Assembly: GCA_002197995.1 (NCBI GenBank)
Contig: NGZR01000002.1
Span: forward strand, 7,936,001 to 8,000,000
DNA: 64,000 nucleotides
Direction of reading: 5' to 3'
Source of the DNA: Gaeumannomyces sp. JS-464
Taxonomy: Eukaryota; Ascomycota; Sordariomycetes; Magnaporthales; Magnaporthaceae
Made by a program: the position numbers and the translations under genes. Below, in pieces: positions 12,607 through 24,676 of this stretch. Every line of letters starts with the position of its first letter. The stretch's first letter is position 1. The notes under the pieces were generated by a model, which was given only the letters and a program-made list of their open reading frames with translations, ran no database searches and was not told the origin of the DNA.

Positions 12607-14641
12607 GGCGGCGGCTGGTGACGACAGTCGTGGTTTCGGCAAGGCGACGCGCGGGGAGCGAGAACGCTCGCTGGAAAGAGCCCACCCTGCGAAGCTAGGT
12701 CGGAGCCAGTGTCGAGCGAGAGGGCCTGTCTCGGTGAAGGCGGCAGCAGAGATGGAGACGGCAGGCTGGGTGGCCGCTCCTGGTATGTAATTTTTTATTT
12801 TTATTTTTGTAACCCAAAGTCGGTGTTCGATGGCGGAAGTGGTGAGGCGGGTGGTCGTGGCCGTCGCCTGCTTTGCGTTGTGTTCACAAATTTGCGAGTG
12901 GAGTTTGGCGGGAAGGCAGCAGGGGCACGGGCACACGGAACTCTTGCGCATCCATGCAGCAGTCGGGCGGAGGTCGCAGTGCCTGCCCGGTAGGTACAAG
13001 CAGGCAAGGCAGGCAGGCTTGGGCTTAGGCTCAGTCGCAGCGCGGCAGCAAAAGGTTCTCGCCCACCTTGCTATGGGCTGTGCTGGAAGAGCGGGGGATG
13101 CGGGCACTTGGTGTACCCGAGGAAGGACCTCACATTGCCTGTGCCTGTGGTGAACCCACTTAATGTGGGCCAACGCCCCCCCGGTCAGACCGACTGCGCA
13201 GTCACGCCTATCACAAACAGAAGGCCAGAGAATGACGAGGTGCATACCTTGTCCTGAAGCCCTCTGCCACCACCACTTGACTGCTCCACTATCCCCAACT
13301 GCACGCCGCCCCTCCCCCAATGACGTCTCTGCTCCTTTGACATCACCCTTTCACCACAGCAGGGTCGAGTCAACCGCGGCTGAAGTTCAATACTGTCGCC
13401 TGTGTGACTTGTCACTTCACCCAGGAAACTTAACCCTGAGCGACGGCTCGCCTGGCGCCCGATGCTGAACCCGATGTCGCCTGCCCCTTGGTTCAATGAT
13501 GATGTATCGTGATGCACCCTTTCCATCGGTTTCCAGTGATTTCCAATGAGGCAGTCTTCGACTAGGTTACTTTAGAGGTCGAGCGCCTTCGCGCCTTTTC
13601 CGGTGCCAGCTGGGATTCACTCGTCTAACCAAAGGTTGATACATTAGGTTGGCGACTATAAATAAAGTACTCGCGCTTGGTTGATTCTTGGTTCGTCCAC
13701 ATTCAGATCCATGATACCATCGAAACCTGCCCAGAATTGGTCGCCCAGCTTGTCAGACCAGAGAACAAGGTTCTGAGCCCAGCTGAGGCTTGTGTCGACC
13801 TGTATGCAGCACAGAAGCAACGTGTTCCCGTCACGTTTTTTCTGTCCAGTTCCTCTTTTCTCATTCGTAATCTCCCGGGTATCACTTACTTTTCTCCTGC
13901 TTGTCTCTTCCGCTAGAATCTCCGCGTAATGAATTCAACCCCTGGACTTCCCCAGGAGGCACATAGAGGCCGAAAGATTGATATGACATGTCCGATTGGC
14001 TCTCAATCGACCTTTTCGGCCAGCCCTGGCTCGCTTTGGTCTAGCTTTCAACTCACGGAAAACATGCAAGGAAACAGGGCGCAACTTTTATGACCAATGG
14101 GAGTCAACCCTTATCGATTTGAAAAGACCGAGCTGCACGAAGGGAGGGCACAGGAACCCAGCTTCACCGAGAAACGAAAAAATAGCAGACCAGTCGGGCT
14201 GCAAGTTTCGTTCGCTGTGGCATGATGAGCGTCGCTCTGCCAGTGAATGTCAACGCGGTGGATATCAAATGGCCCCATTGAACCGTGTCGCCCCGCCTGA
14301 AGCTCTGGGGGGTTGTGGGGTAATTCCCGGCAGCCAAAGCTTCAGCTGTGCCAACCGCCAAAGGTGTACCTAGGTACCTAGCTGAGTGAGAGTCACCTCC
14401 TGAGACCTTACTTACACTACGAGGAAATTTATCGAGGTCGCCTCTCTCACATGCGACCCTCTCCCCATCACCCCTGTCTGGACTCACGCTCCTCGTCTTT
14501 TCTCCAACCCCTTTTATATTGTAAAAATCCGGATGGACACGCGCAAATTTCTATGACGTCGAGGCCCTGCTGTAAGTGGGAAGATCCTCAATTCTTCCAG
14601 TCAATTTTCTCTCATCTGCTTTCAGCTGTCGGCCCTGTGCC
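12607..14641. other. Divergent promoter region between ubp21 and the dehydrogenase kinase gene
   Basis: About 2 kb between two genes transcribed away from each other. It holds both promoters. Open frames such as - strand 12328-13320 are Arg/Pro/Ala-rich with no recognisable domain. A TATAAATA motif lies at about 13658 but no coding frame follows at a suitable distance. A short CCTAGGTACCTAG-type motif sits near 14370. Confidence 0.55.
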
Positions 14642-16351
14642 ATGAGAGCACTGAGACCACCCAATTGCGGCGCGGCTGCACGCCGCCTGGCCGAAGTTCG
14701 CCCTACGGCATCGGCGCCCCGCTGCGCCGGCCAGCCGCGCACGATAGCCCACGGCCCCCCGTCGTGGAGGCCGCTGTCCGCCCTTGACGAGTGCGTCTCC
14801 CCGACCTGCCGTAATTTCTCTAACCACGCAGCCGTGCAGCCCGGTCGCGGTGGTGGTGGCGACGGGGCCGCCGGCTTGGGGGATGTCGTCTTGCAGCGTT
14901 CCTGGGCTCACGTGGCGAGTGTGCTGCAAAGATGGGTAGCAAAGGAGGCCCGCCCCGTCAGCTTGCGCCAGCTCATGTTCTTCGGCCGCTCCCTGACTGA
15001 GCCGCGCCTGCTCAGCTCCGCAAACTATGTGCGCACCGAGCTCCCGACAAGGTACGAAGAAGCCTGTGTGGGCTGCGCTCCGAAGACGCTCGCATTTTTG
15101 GAATTGGGGTCCCGCAAGACTGACATGGCACGTTGGCCCTGCCCAGATTATCGCACAGGATAAGGGACATGCAGCTGCTTCCTTACATGGTGGTGTCTAA
15201 TCCTCACATCGCCGAGGTGTACAACATGTACTGGAGCGCCTTTGATACCTTTCGCAAGGTCAAGGAGATCAAGACCTTGGAAGACAATGAGAACTTTTGC
15301 AAGATCATCAGCCAGATGCTCAAGACGCACCTGACCGTCATCCCCAAGCTCGCCATGGGCGTGCTGGAAAGCAGCGCACTCATGGACCAGGACGAGCTGA
15401 ATAGGTTTATGAACAGGATTCTGCAATCCGTAAGCCAACACGGACGCAAGGACGAGAGTGAGGGAGACAACCAAGCCTGACAAGCAACTTCACAGAGGAT
15501 ATCTCGCCGCGTCATCGCAGAGCAACACCTCGCCCTGACCGACGGCTTCAGCAAGGGGCATCGTCACCACCAACACCGTCACCATCACCACACCACCAAC
15601 ACCCCGTATCCACCTCCTCCTCGCCAGCCGAGCCCGACTTCGTCGGCAACGTGCTAGTCAAGTGCGTCGCCAAGGACGTCGTCGAGCGGTGCGGCGCCGC
15701 CGTCAAGGAGCTCGCCCGCTCGGCGCACGGCCCGGACGTGGCGCTGCCCGAGATCCAGATCGAGGGCGACCTGGGCGCGAGCTTCCCCTTCATCCTCAGC
15801 CACCTCGAGTACATCGTCGGCGAGCTGCTGCGCAACAGCGTCGACGCCGTCGTCGAGCGCGCCGCCAAGAAGCAGGCGCAGCAGCAGCCACCGCCGCCGA
15901 TCGAGTCACCATCTGCGAGTCGTCGCAGCACGTCATCGTCCGCGTCTCGGACCAGGGCGGCGGCATCCCGCGCGGCATGCTCCCTTACCTGTGGTCCTTC
16001 AGCAAGGGGCCCCACAGCGAGCGCCTCCTGGGCAACCTGGGCAAGGTGCCCAAGCTGTCGGCCACGCTGCAGGAGGTGCGCGTCGAGGCCGACTACAACT
16101 ACCACCGGCCCGACCAGACCGACCAGGGCCGCCCGGGCACCACGTCGTCCCTGTCCTCGCTCTCGTCGAGGCCGCCGAACCTGAGGCTGGGCATCGGCCT
16201 GCCGCTCAGCCGCGTCTACGCCGAGTACTGGGCAGGCAGTCTCGAGCTGCATAGCCTGGAGGGCTACGGCGTGGACGTCTTCCTCCAGATTTCCAAGCTG
16301 GGGAACAAGAACGAGCAGCTCACCACCAGGGCGAGCATGGATGCTGTATAG
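14642..16351 (+). CDS. Mitochondrial pyruvate/branched-chain ketoacid dehydrogenase kinase (PDK/BCKDK family)
   Basis: Kinase that phosphorylates the E1 subunit of a mitochondrial 2-oxoacid dehydrogenase and so switches it off. The N-terminus is Arg/Ala/Ser-rich, consistent with a matrix presequence. Exon 1 is 14642-15051, exon 2 15147-15429 (LSHRIRDMQLLPYMVVSNPH, the family's helical domain), exon 3 begins at 15496. GHKL ATP-binding motifs are clear: N box ELLRNSVDAVVE (about 15823-15858), G1 SDQGGGIPRG (about 15950-15980), G2 LGIGLPLSRVYAEYW (about 16190-16230). Introns 15052-15146 and 15430-15495 fit well. A His-rich stretch near 15560-15627 needs either a short intron (15563-15627 or 15578-15627) or a frame correction. 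A one-base gap at about 15905 (GAGTCACC) shifts frame between PPPPI and TICESSQHV. Which of PDK or BCKDK it is cannot be settled here. Confidence 0.88.
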
Positions 16352-17130
16352 TGGAGGCACCACGGAGGCCTGGGGGGCTTGTATGTTGTACATTGACGGG
16401 CAGAGACTGTTCCAAATGTGTAGTTGATACCCTTTTCCTTGCCGCTGTTTCGGGGCGTCTATGAATCGTTGTCGGGCGGGTCGGGGAAATGCGAATGACC
16501 TTGCAAATGGTTTCTTTCATGTCTGTCTGGCGCACTGAATCGGGCGGTTCCTTTTGGAGTGAGTATTATTAAACTGAACAGCCATTCTCCATTATACTGG
16601 TATCATAAAAGAAAGGCTGAATTACATCGCGACTAAGACTTGGGGATGGAAAAACGGGGGTCGTGTCGAGAATAACATCTCACACCGGGAAGAAAAGAAA
16701 CAAAAAAGCGTCCGAACCACGAACCGTCCAACCACCCTACGGTTCCATCCATCCATCCACAACGGGGAATCATTTTCAAACCATCCCTTCCTCCAGCCGT
16801 TCCCTTGCTCGGCCGGTCCATAAGCGAGGGAATCTGGAAATCAAGAGAAAAACCCAGGTCGACATATATATCCATCTCGCAGCATTGGAAGAAGCCAGCA
16901 CGTCCCGGCTTGAGTGATTCGGCTGCACGCTTGGACCATCACCTCACGGCAGGGTCCTGTATAAGCATTAATCAACTGGGACCGCTCTATGGCGGAGTAT
17001 CCGAGCGACGGCGGGCTGAACGGCGGGCCGAACAGCAGGCCGAACAGCGGGGTGTAGCGTCGCCAAGCGCATCCTGCCACAGAGATCCACGCACGGGCAT
17101 GCTGGAATAACCAAGCATTGTCGACTAGAT
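16352..17130. other. Intergenic region between converging genes, with short tandem repeat
   Basis: Holds the 3' ends of the kinase gene (+) and septin gene (-). Around 17013-17055 a roughly 12-bp unit (GGCCGAACAGC) occurs about three times in imperfect tandem. No gene seen. Confidence 0.6.
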
Positions 17131-18521
17131 CTAGCGGCGGCCGTGCGAGCGGTTGGCAGTGCTCTGCATGCCCTCCAGCTCGCCCTCGAGCTGCTTGATG
17201 GTGGCATGGGTGTGCTCCAGGTCCTTGTTGAGGCGATCGCGCTCGGCGATGAGCTTCTGCTCCCATTGCCTGAAGCGTTGCTCCTCGATCTTGACCTGCT
17301 CGGTGAAGCGCTTGCGCAGGGCCTCCTCCTCCTCCTTGAACTTGGGGTTATCAAGCTTGCGGGGCCTGGCCTCGCCGAACTTGCGCGTCTCCATCTGCTG
17401 GGCGCGGTAGGCCTCGTAGTGCAGCTCCTCAGTCGTGTGGATAAGGTCGAGCATGTGGGTGCGGATCAGGATCGACCGCAGCTTCTTAAAGTCGCAGTGG
17501 TCCTCGTTCTCCACCTCGGCAACACCCCAAGAGTACTGGCGGCCCTTGACGATCCGGCCATCGCCCGTCTTGACGTCCTTCTCGGATCCGATGACGGCGA
17601 AGGGCATGGCGGCCATCAGGCTGCGGGCGTGCTGGGCGGCGGCCTCGTCGTCCTCCTCGATCGGGGGCTGGTAGATCTTGATGCTCTGGGCCTCAATGAC
17701 AGCTCGGATCTGTGAAGCGAATGTTAGCCCACCACATGCGCAAAAGTTTCAGAATCACGGGGCTACAGCGGGAGCCTTACGCGTTGCTTGAACCTAGCGA
17801 GGTCGGCAGGGCTGAGGGTGTCGGCCTTGGCAATAACGGGAATAAGGTTGACCCTTGAGCAAAGGCGCTTCATAACCTCGATATCGAGAGGCTTCAGGGT
17901 GTGCCCGGTCGGGCGGATAAAGTACAGGCAAGCATGGACGCGGAGGTCGATCTTGTCCTGGCGGCGGGGCTGCTGCTCCTGCAACATGTAGGACTCGTGT
18001 TGGTCGTCGAGGAACTCGATGATGGGCATCCACGAGTCCCTGTTGTTCACGTAGTCGCCGAACCCGGGGTGTCGATGACGGTCAAGCGGACTGGCGGGCA
18101 AGGTTCTGTTAGCGTAGATGTTCACGCAACCGGCGCAAGAGCGGTATGCAGTCGGGCACCTGCTCACCCTTGAAGAACTTCTCCTCCAGCTCGGCCTTGG
18201 TGATCTCGATCTCCACAGTCTTATCGATCTGCTTCTGGTGCCGGCGCTTGTGGTCGGCATAGTTCTTGATCGTCGTGGAGAACAGGGTGTTGATGAAAGT
18301 CGTCTTGCCCAGCCCGGACTCGCCAGCGACCTATAAGAGGCGGGATGCCCAGCAGTTAGAGGATGGAGGTCGCCATAGCGAGAAATAACCAAAAAGAACA
18401 CTGGGCGGGCTCGTACCATGATCGTGAAGGCGGCACCACGCTTGGCCACGATCTTGTGCCGCTGGTTGGGCAGATTGGCAATACCAATCGGTGAGGCGCT
18501 CTCAGTGGTGGCCGGTGCCAT
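17131..18521 (-). CDS. cdc12: Septin, Cdc12/AspC group
   Basis: GTP-binding septin that polymerises with Cdc3, Cdc10 and Cdc11 into filaments at septation and branching sites. Four exons on the minus strand: 18417-18521, 18168-18330, 17781-18090 and 17131-17709, with GT-AG introns between. The start IGIANLPNQRHKIVAKRG is typical of the Cdc12 group. G1 P-loop GESGLGKTTF, G3 DTPG, and G4 AKAD are present; the C-terminal 100 or so residues (KFKEEEEALRKRFTEQVKIE onward) form the septin coiled coil and end HGRR. One base is missing near 18064 in the G run of the G3 motif, so DTPG and FGDYV are in different frames; the rest is intact and highly conserved, which points to a sequencing error. The paralogous Cdc3, Cdc10 and Cdc11 groups have different N-terminal signatures. 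Confidence 0.93.
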
Positions 18522-18953
18522 GATGGGCAATAAGAGAGGAAGCTAGAGATTCAGGAGAGATGATACGGTTCAGGCCGTCGTCTTGATGGCTGTGGTCTGC
18601 ACAATGGACGTGGAGATAGCAGCCCAGAGACGCGCGGATATGGAATTTGGAGAGTCCGAGGCAGGAGAGGGTTCTCGAAATGTTTCCTGTGCAGCCGTGT
18701 TGACGGTTGAAACGGAAGGCGGGAACACGCTTTCAGGGGAGCCGGGGAGATTGGGAGCGTCAAATTTCCAAAGGGTCGATGCACGAGCCACTTCTGGGGG
18801 TTCACTCTGCGGTGTGCAACGCATCCCCTGTCCCGTGTGGTCCAGTCTGGTCACCCTGAGAACCCCTGAACCGTTCTAGGCTCAAATTGCGCTAGCGGCC
18901 GGGGCAGGATCAAGTATCTGCCGACCCCTCCTCCGGGCAGCAGGCGGTCAGGG

Positions 18954-18990
<37 letters not shown>

Positions 18991-19139
18991 TCCAAAAATT
19001 CCAAAAATTTAGCTCCAGTCAATTGACTTGCACGCGGGAGCGGCCCCACCAACCCGCAGCGCGATTCGAAAGGAAGCTCCGTCGGCGCAGGTGCAACTTT
19101 TGCTCTCCAAGACAAAAAATATTGCACAATGAGGTGACG
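18522..19139. promoter_or_regulatory. Shared divergent promoter of cdc12 and pwp2
   Basis: 618 bp separate the start codons of two divergently transcribed housekeeping genes. A poly-A tract (about 18955-18988, broken by one G) lies in the pwp2-proximal half. No TATA box stands out. Confidence 0.6.
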
Positions 19140-22012
19140 ATGAAGACGGATTTCAAGGTATGGAGCGCACACTTCTTTCTCCCTCAACCCGGCCGGCACA
19201 TTAGAATCGCATGCCATTTGTGTCCTCACTTACACTATCGCTAGTTTTCCAATTTGCTTGGAACGGTTTACTGTCGGGGCAACCTCCTCTTCAGCCCCGA
19301 CGGCACCCATTTGTTCTCTCCAGTCGGAAACAGGGTCACCGTTTTCAACCTTGTCGAGTGAGAATCCCGCGCCCGGCCTCCCTTTCTCGGCCATGGAATC
19401 CTAGCAAGAACTGGAATCGCTAACTTGCGCCGACCAGTAACAAATCATACACCCTCCCTTTCTCCCATCGCAAAAACATCACCCGCATAGGCCTAACTCC
19501 GCGCGGGAACCTCCTCCTCTCCGTCGACGAGGATGGCCATGCAATCTTGACCAATGTGCACCGGCGCATAGCCGTGTACCACTTCTCCTTCCGCTCCCCC
19601 CTCACCGCCCTCGCCTTCTCCCCCTCGGGCCACCACTTTGCTGTCGGCCTCGGCCGCAGGATCGAAGTCTGGCACGTCCCCTCGACCCCCGATTCCGCCG
19701 GCGCCGAGGACGGCCTCGAGTTCGCCCCGTTTGTGCGCCACCACAGCCATGCCGCGCACTTCGACGAAGTCCGCCACATCGAGTGGTCGCGCGACTCGCG
19801 GTTCTTCCTGAGCGCCTCCAAGGACCAGACTGCGAGGATATGGAGCTCAAACGCCGAGGAGGGCTTCACGCCCACGGTGCTGTCGGGCCACAAGCAGGGC
19901 ATTGTTGGCGCCTGGTTCTCGCTTGACCAGGAGACCATATACACAGTCAGCAAGGACGGTACTGTCTTCGATTGGCAGTATGTCGGACCCCCTGACAAGG
20001 ACGATGACGACATGGGCGGGACCGACGAGGACGACGCGCGCTGGAGGATAGTCAAGCGGCACTATTTTATGCAGAACAACGCGTCGCTCAAGTGCGCGGC
20101 ATATCACCCAGAGTCGAACCTTCTTGTCGCGGGCTTCTCCAATGGTCTCTTTGGCCTCTACGAGATGCCCGACTTCAACCTGATCCACACCCTCAGCATA
20201 TCGCAAAACGCCATCGATTTCGTTACTATCAACAAGAGCGGAGAGTGGCTCGCATTTGGAGCGTCTAAGCTGGGTCAGCTGCTTGTGTGGGAGTGGCAGT
20301 CCGAGTCGTACATTCTCAAGCAGCAGGGCCACTTCGACTCCATGAACGCATTGGCATACTCACCAGATGGTCAGCGCATCGTCACTGCCGCCGACGACGG
20401 GAAGCTCAAGGTCTGGGATATCGAGTCTGGCTTCTGCATCGTCACCTTCACAGAGCATACCTCGGGTGTGACGGCCTGTCAGTTTGCCAAGAAGGGCAAC
20501 GTGCTCTTCACGGCCAGCTTGGATGGGTCAATCCGCGCCTGGGATCTGATAAGGTATCGCAATTTCCGCACATTTACGGCACCAACGAGGCTATCATTCT
20601 CTTGCATGGCCGTGGACCCCAGTGGTGAGGTTGTCGCTGCGGGGTCTATCGACTCGTTCGACGTGCACATCTGGTCCGTGCAGACTGGCCAGCTCCTTGA
20701 CCAGCTCTCGGGCCATGAGGGCCCGGTCTCGGCCCTGGCCTTCGCCCCCGACGGCGGTCTTCTGGTTAGCGGCAGCTGGGACAAAACGGCAAGGATATGG
20801 AATATCTTCAACAGGACTCAGACAAGCGAGCCGCTTCAGCTACAGGCCGATGTTCTCAGTGTGGCTGTCAGGCCGGACTCGTCCCAACTAGCGGTCTCGA
20901 CCCTAGACGGACAGATCAGCTTTTGGTCAGTATCCGAGGCGCAGCAGGTCTCGGGCGTTGATGGTCGCCGCGACGTCTCGGGCGGTCGCAAGATCTCAGA
21001 TCGGAGGACAGCGGCGAACGCGGCGGGGACAAAGGCGTTCCACGCCATTCAATACAGTATGGACGGAAGCTGCTTGCTGGCCGGTGGCAACAGCAAATAC
21101 CTGTGCCTATACTCCACCACCACAACCGTCCTGCTCAAGAAGTTCACCGTGAGCGTCAACCTGTCGCTGTCTGGCACCCAGGAGTTCCTCAACAGCAAAT
21201 TGATGACAGAGGCTGGACCACAAGGGCTTCTGGACGAGCAAGGGGAGGCGTCCGACCGTGAAGATCGCAAGGAGAGGTCTCTACCTGGCTCCAAGCGCGG
21301 CGGCGACCCTTCTGCTCGGTCAACACACGCAGAAATCAAGGTTTCAGGCGTGTCCTTCTCACCCGCAGGGACAGCCTTTTGCGCCGCTTCAACCGAGGGC
21401 CTTCTCATTTACAGCCTGGACCAGAGCGTCCAATTCGATCCATTTGACCTTAACATGGAGATCACGCCGGCGTCGACGTTGGCAGTGTTGGAGACGGAGA
21501 AAGACTACCTCAAAGCACTGGTGATGGCTTTCCGCCTCAACGAGGCCGGGCTGATCAAGCGCGTGTTCCAGGCGATTCCATACACAGACATTGGACTTGT
21601 TGTTGGCCAGTTCCCAACCGTCTACGTGGCCAGGCTGCTGCGGTTCGTCGCCGCGCAGACCGAGGAGTCGCCACACGTCGAGTTCTGCCTGCTCTGGATC
21701 CGTGCTCTTGTGGACGAGCACGGCGCCTGGCTGACGGCAAACCGCGGCAAGGTCGACGTCGAGCTCCGCGTGGTCGCGCGCGCCGTGGCGAGGATGCGTG
21801 ACGAGATCAGGCGCCTGGCGGACGAGAACGTCTACATGGTCGACTACCTCCTCGGTCAGCCCAAGGTCAAGGGTAACGGAGGCGCCAAGGCCATCACTGC
21901 GCCTGACGACTTTCTCCTCCCGATCGATAATAAGGCTCCCGGCGCGGTCTCGGTGGATGATATCAAGGTCCAGGATGAGGACTCTGATGGGGAGTGGATT
22001 GGGTTGGATTAA
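19140..22012 (+). CDS. pwp2: Pwp2, WD40 U3 snoRNP (UTP-B) protein
   Basis: Nucleolar WD-repeat protein of the UTP-B subcomplex of the small-subunit processome, needed for 18S rRNA maturation. Exon 1 is tiny (19140-19157, MKTDFK), exon 2 19245-19357 (starts FSNLLGTVYCRGNL), exon 3 19438-22012 runs unbroken to TAA. Introns 19158-19244 and 19358-19437 have good donors; the second has a GCTAAC branch site. About 901 residues. Two WD40 propellers are visible by repeated GH-WD motifs (for example ASKDQTARIWS, AADDGKLKVWD, SGSWDKTARIWN). The C-terminal Utp12-type domain starts near residue 690 (LETEKDYLKALVMAFRLNE). The end is acidic (DEDSDGEWIGLD). No frame break anywhere, unlike most genes in this window. 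Confidence 0.96.
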
Positions 22013-22183
22013 GCTGGAGGTATTTCCATGCGCTCCCAGCCATGGGGCGCTTCGCATTTTTCATAGGGTTGGTGTTGGCACACAAAAGTTGTTTCGATAT
22101 CCAATACATTTTGCTGATCCAAGAAATCATGATTTCTGTCGTTTCGATGCCATTATCCACTCGATTTGCCTTCATTGATGGGT

Positions 22184-23903
22184 TCACGGTTTAGGAGCGT
22201 CCTCGATGTCCTGAGCAAGTGTCAGCAGCGAAACATTAGGTCAAAAGGACGGGAAGTCAAGTGCGCAAGACTCGAGAGCAGCAACCGACCTTCCATGCCT
22301 CTTCCAAGCCCGTTGTGCGGACCCAGTGCTCCCCAGGCCCCTCGACCGAGTCCACGATCATGTTCAACACCTTCATCCAATTCTCCTTGCCCTTGAGGCG
22401 CATCCAGTCCCCATCCTCATACGGCGCCGAGACCTGCTGGCAGATGCCCGCGGCCCGGCCCAGCTTTATGGCGTGGCCGTCGTCGCCGAAGCCGTGGAGG
22501 CGCGAGACGACGTCGATCGGCTCGGCGGCGGCAGCGGACGAGGAGCCGGCCCTGGGCTTGTAGGCCGCGATGCGGTCGATGGACATGGGCGGGACCGCGC
22601 GCGCCGCGTACTGCGCCAGGTCCATGCGGATCTTCCACTCGAGCAGGCGCACCTTGGCGTCGGTGGGGATCCAGGGGGCGGCGTTGATTGTTAGGAATAT
22701 TGGGGAGACGTTGACGTGGTGCCTTTGTGATTGTGGTTTTAGTGTGCATTCCACCTTCCCAAATGTATGCCAAAATTGGATGCGTCTATAGAGGGAATTT
22801 GGGGAACCTACATGAGGAAAAAGTCAAACTTGACGTGCTTCTTGGGGTGCGCGGCAGCCGAGGCGGCCACAAAGACGGCCTGGTTGAACATCTCGACCGT
22901 CCTCTCCTCCAGCTCCTCGGGGCGGATCCTGACCTTTGCCGCGAGCGCAATCATCTCGTCCCTGGAGCGCGTCAGGGCGCCCTGCACGAGCTTGTTGCCG
23001 TCCTCGTTGCGGACCGAGCTCGCGATCTTGTCGTCGGCGGCGGCCTGCTCGTACAGTGAGGCGATGGACGGCATTTTATAGTCAGGTGTCCCCGCGCGGC
23101 GCAGCTCGGCCGCCAGCTTCTCGGACCCGACCAGGAAGTCGCGGATGTCGTCCTTGTGGACGCTCGCCTGGGCCAGCGCCTCGGCCACGACGGCGGGCTG
23201 CTCCCACTCGAGGCCGTACATGAGCTGGATGAGCGGGTGCACGAAGCCCGAGAGCAGGCGGACGAGCGTGTCGGTGGCGCGCTCGTCGGCGGCCGGGCCG
23301 AAGGCGTGCTCGGCCAGCACGTCGCGCCAGCCGCCGCCCGGCCCGCGCCGGTCCATCTCGCGCTGGAAGAAGCCGAGGAAGTCCGGGTAGTGGCGCTCCC
23401 GGCCCAGCAGCCCCTTGGCGTGCTCCCAGTCGCGCAGCTGCTCCGGGGGCCCGGCGTCGCTGTGCAGCGGGAGGGCGGGCCGCTGGTACGAGGCGTTGGC
23501 GTCGTAGGCGCGCTGCAGGGACGCGGCGTCGGCGCCGGTGCCGTAGAGGGCGAGGATGTGGTGGGGATCTGGGTGGGTGATGCTTGAGCAAGGGGTTTGT
23601 TTATATAGAGACGTTGTATGACATTCTCACGCATCCACCCCTTTTGAGGCGTTCCACTTTCAGACTTACATGATTGTGAAAGCCATCGTCGTTGAAAAAC
23701 ACATGGTGGTCCTGTATCATATACTAATTAGTATTGGCAGGAAATTGGGATATGGTTTGGGAAGGGCATGGCGGCATCTAGTCCTATACCCTAAGGTCTT
23801 GCTGGAGCAGCTCGGATGCCTTGCGGGCGGAGGCCTCTGACTGAGGGACCTTCCATAGCCCTGTGTTCTCGGGCACGATGTGCATCCGATATGGGGTTGC
23901 CAT
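22184..23903 (-). CDS. Questin oxidase-like protein (DUF4243 / AflY family)
   Basis: Member of the questin-oxidase/AflY family; characterised relatives carry out Baeyer-Villiger-type ring opening in anthraquinone-derived pathways. The substrate here is unknown. Five exons on the minus strand: 23790-23903 (MATPYRMHIVPENTGLWKVP), 23670-23711 (DHHVFFNDDGFHNH), 22812-23568, 22290-22722 and 22184-22210. Family motifs seen: HHVFFND, HPLIQLMYGLEWEQP, and FFLM followed by HHVNVS across intron 22723-22811. A longer N-terminus up to 24068 is open but not conserved-looking. The frame between exons 2 and 3 works only if one C is added to the CCCC run at 23563-23566. No polyketide synthase or other pathway gene is visible nearby, so it may be a stand-alone member. 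Confidence 0.82.
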
Positions 23904-24676
23904 TCTGGAAGTTGTTGTCGACGTCTGTCGGCATGCACAGAGCGGTGCCAGCCGGGTTCGAGGGAGCCGTGGGATCCTCGGAAGCAAGCGTGGTGGAATC
24001 ATGGACCCAATACCGAGGGGTGAGGGACGGGGAAGGCTGAGTGACGTATGCGTCAATTGTCTCGGCATTTATAAGTGCGGAGTATCAGAACAGACGGTGG
24101 ACCATCAACAGCTTGCTCAGATTTCGAAATCCGTTAAAGTCCGAGGACCGAGCGGCCGTACTTCTCCAGGCTGTCGCCGTCATTCTTGGCCTGAATTAGT
24201 AACACGGGCGCATTGCGAGTGCCGCTGAGGGCTGGACGCCGCTCAAAGACCGCCGTGCTGCAACACCAAGGTGAACAAAGAAGCGCCACCCAGAAGGGCT
24301 TAGTGACCATCATTTTCCGGCGACCGTGAGGGCAGCAAAATTCGCACGCGTCGTTCTTCATTCGTCACCGAAATTGAGGCCATTGTCGGGCATCGAAACA
24401 TATCGCCGGACCGTGGTCGCAAGATTCCCCCACGCGACTTCGCTGGCACGACTTCCAAAGCATGAAATCACATCTTTCGAGTGCGCTCCCAAGAAAAAAA
24501 ATGGTTCAAGCGACGAACACTGGACTGCCCTTCCTCTCCATGATTCAGATGCGCTATCCATCCTGGCTTGATAAATATCGAGCAACTCCACGCCGGCAGC
24601 TGTTCTCCATCCTCCTTACTCTTGCATAACCCCTATCTCGCCCATGAGGCCTGGGCCCGGCCGAGCACTGGACTCG
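23904..24676. other. Intergenic region at the core/accessory boundary
   Basis: No supported gene. It separates the last core-type gene from the first broken accessory gene. Open frames are short and unlike any family I recognise. Confidence 0.55.

Noticed and set aside
12328..13320. 330-residue open frame on the minus strand
   Set aside because: It overlaps the first exon region and intron of ubp21 in a different frame and has no recognisable features.
13655..13670. TATAAATA box
   Set aside because: No supported coding frame follows within a few hundred bases; the nearest gene starts at 14642.
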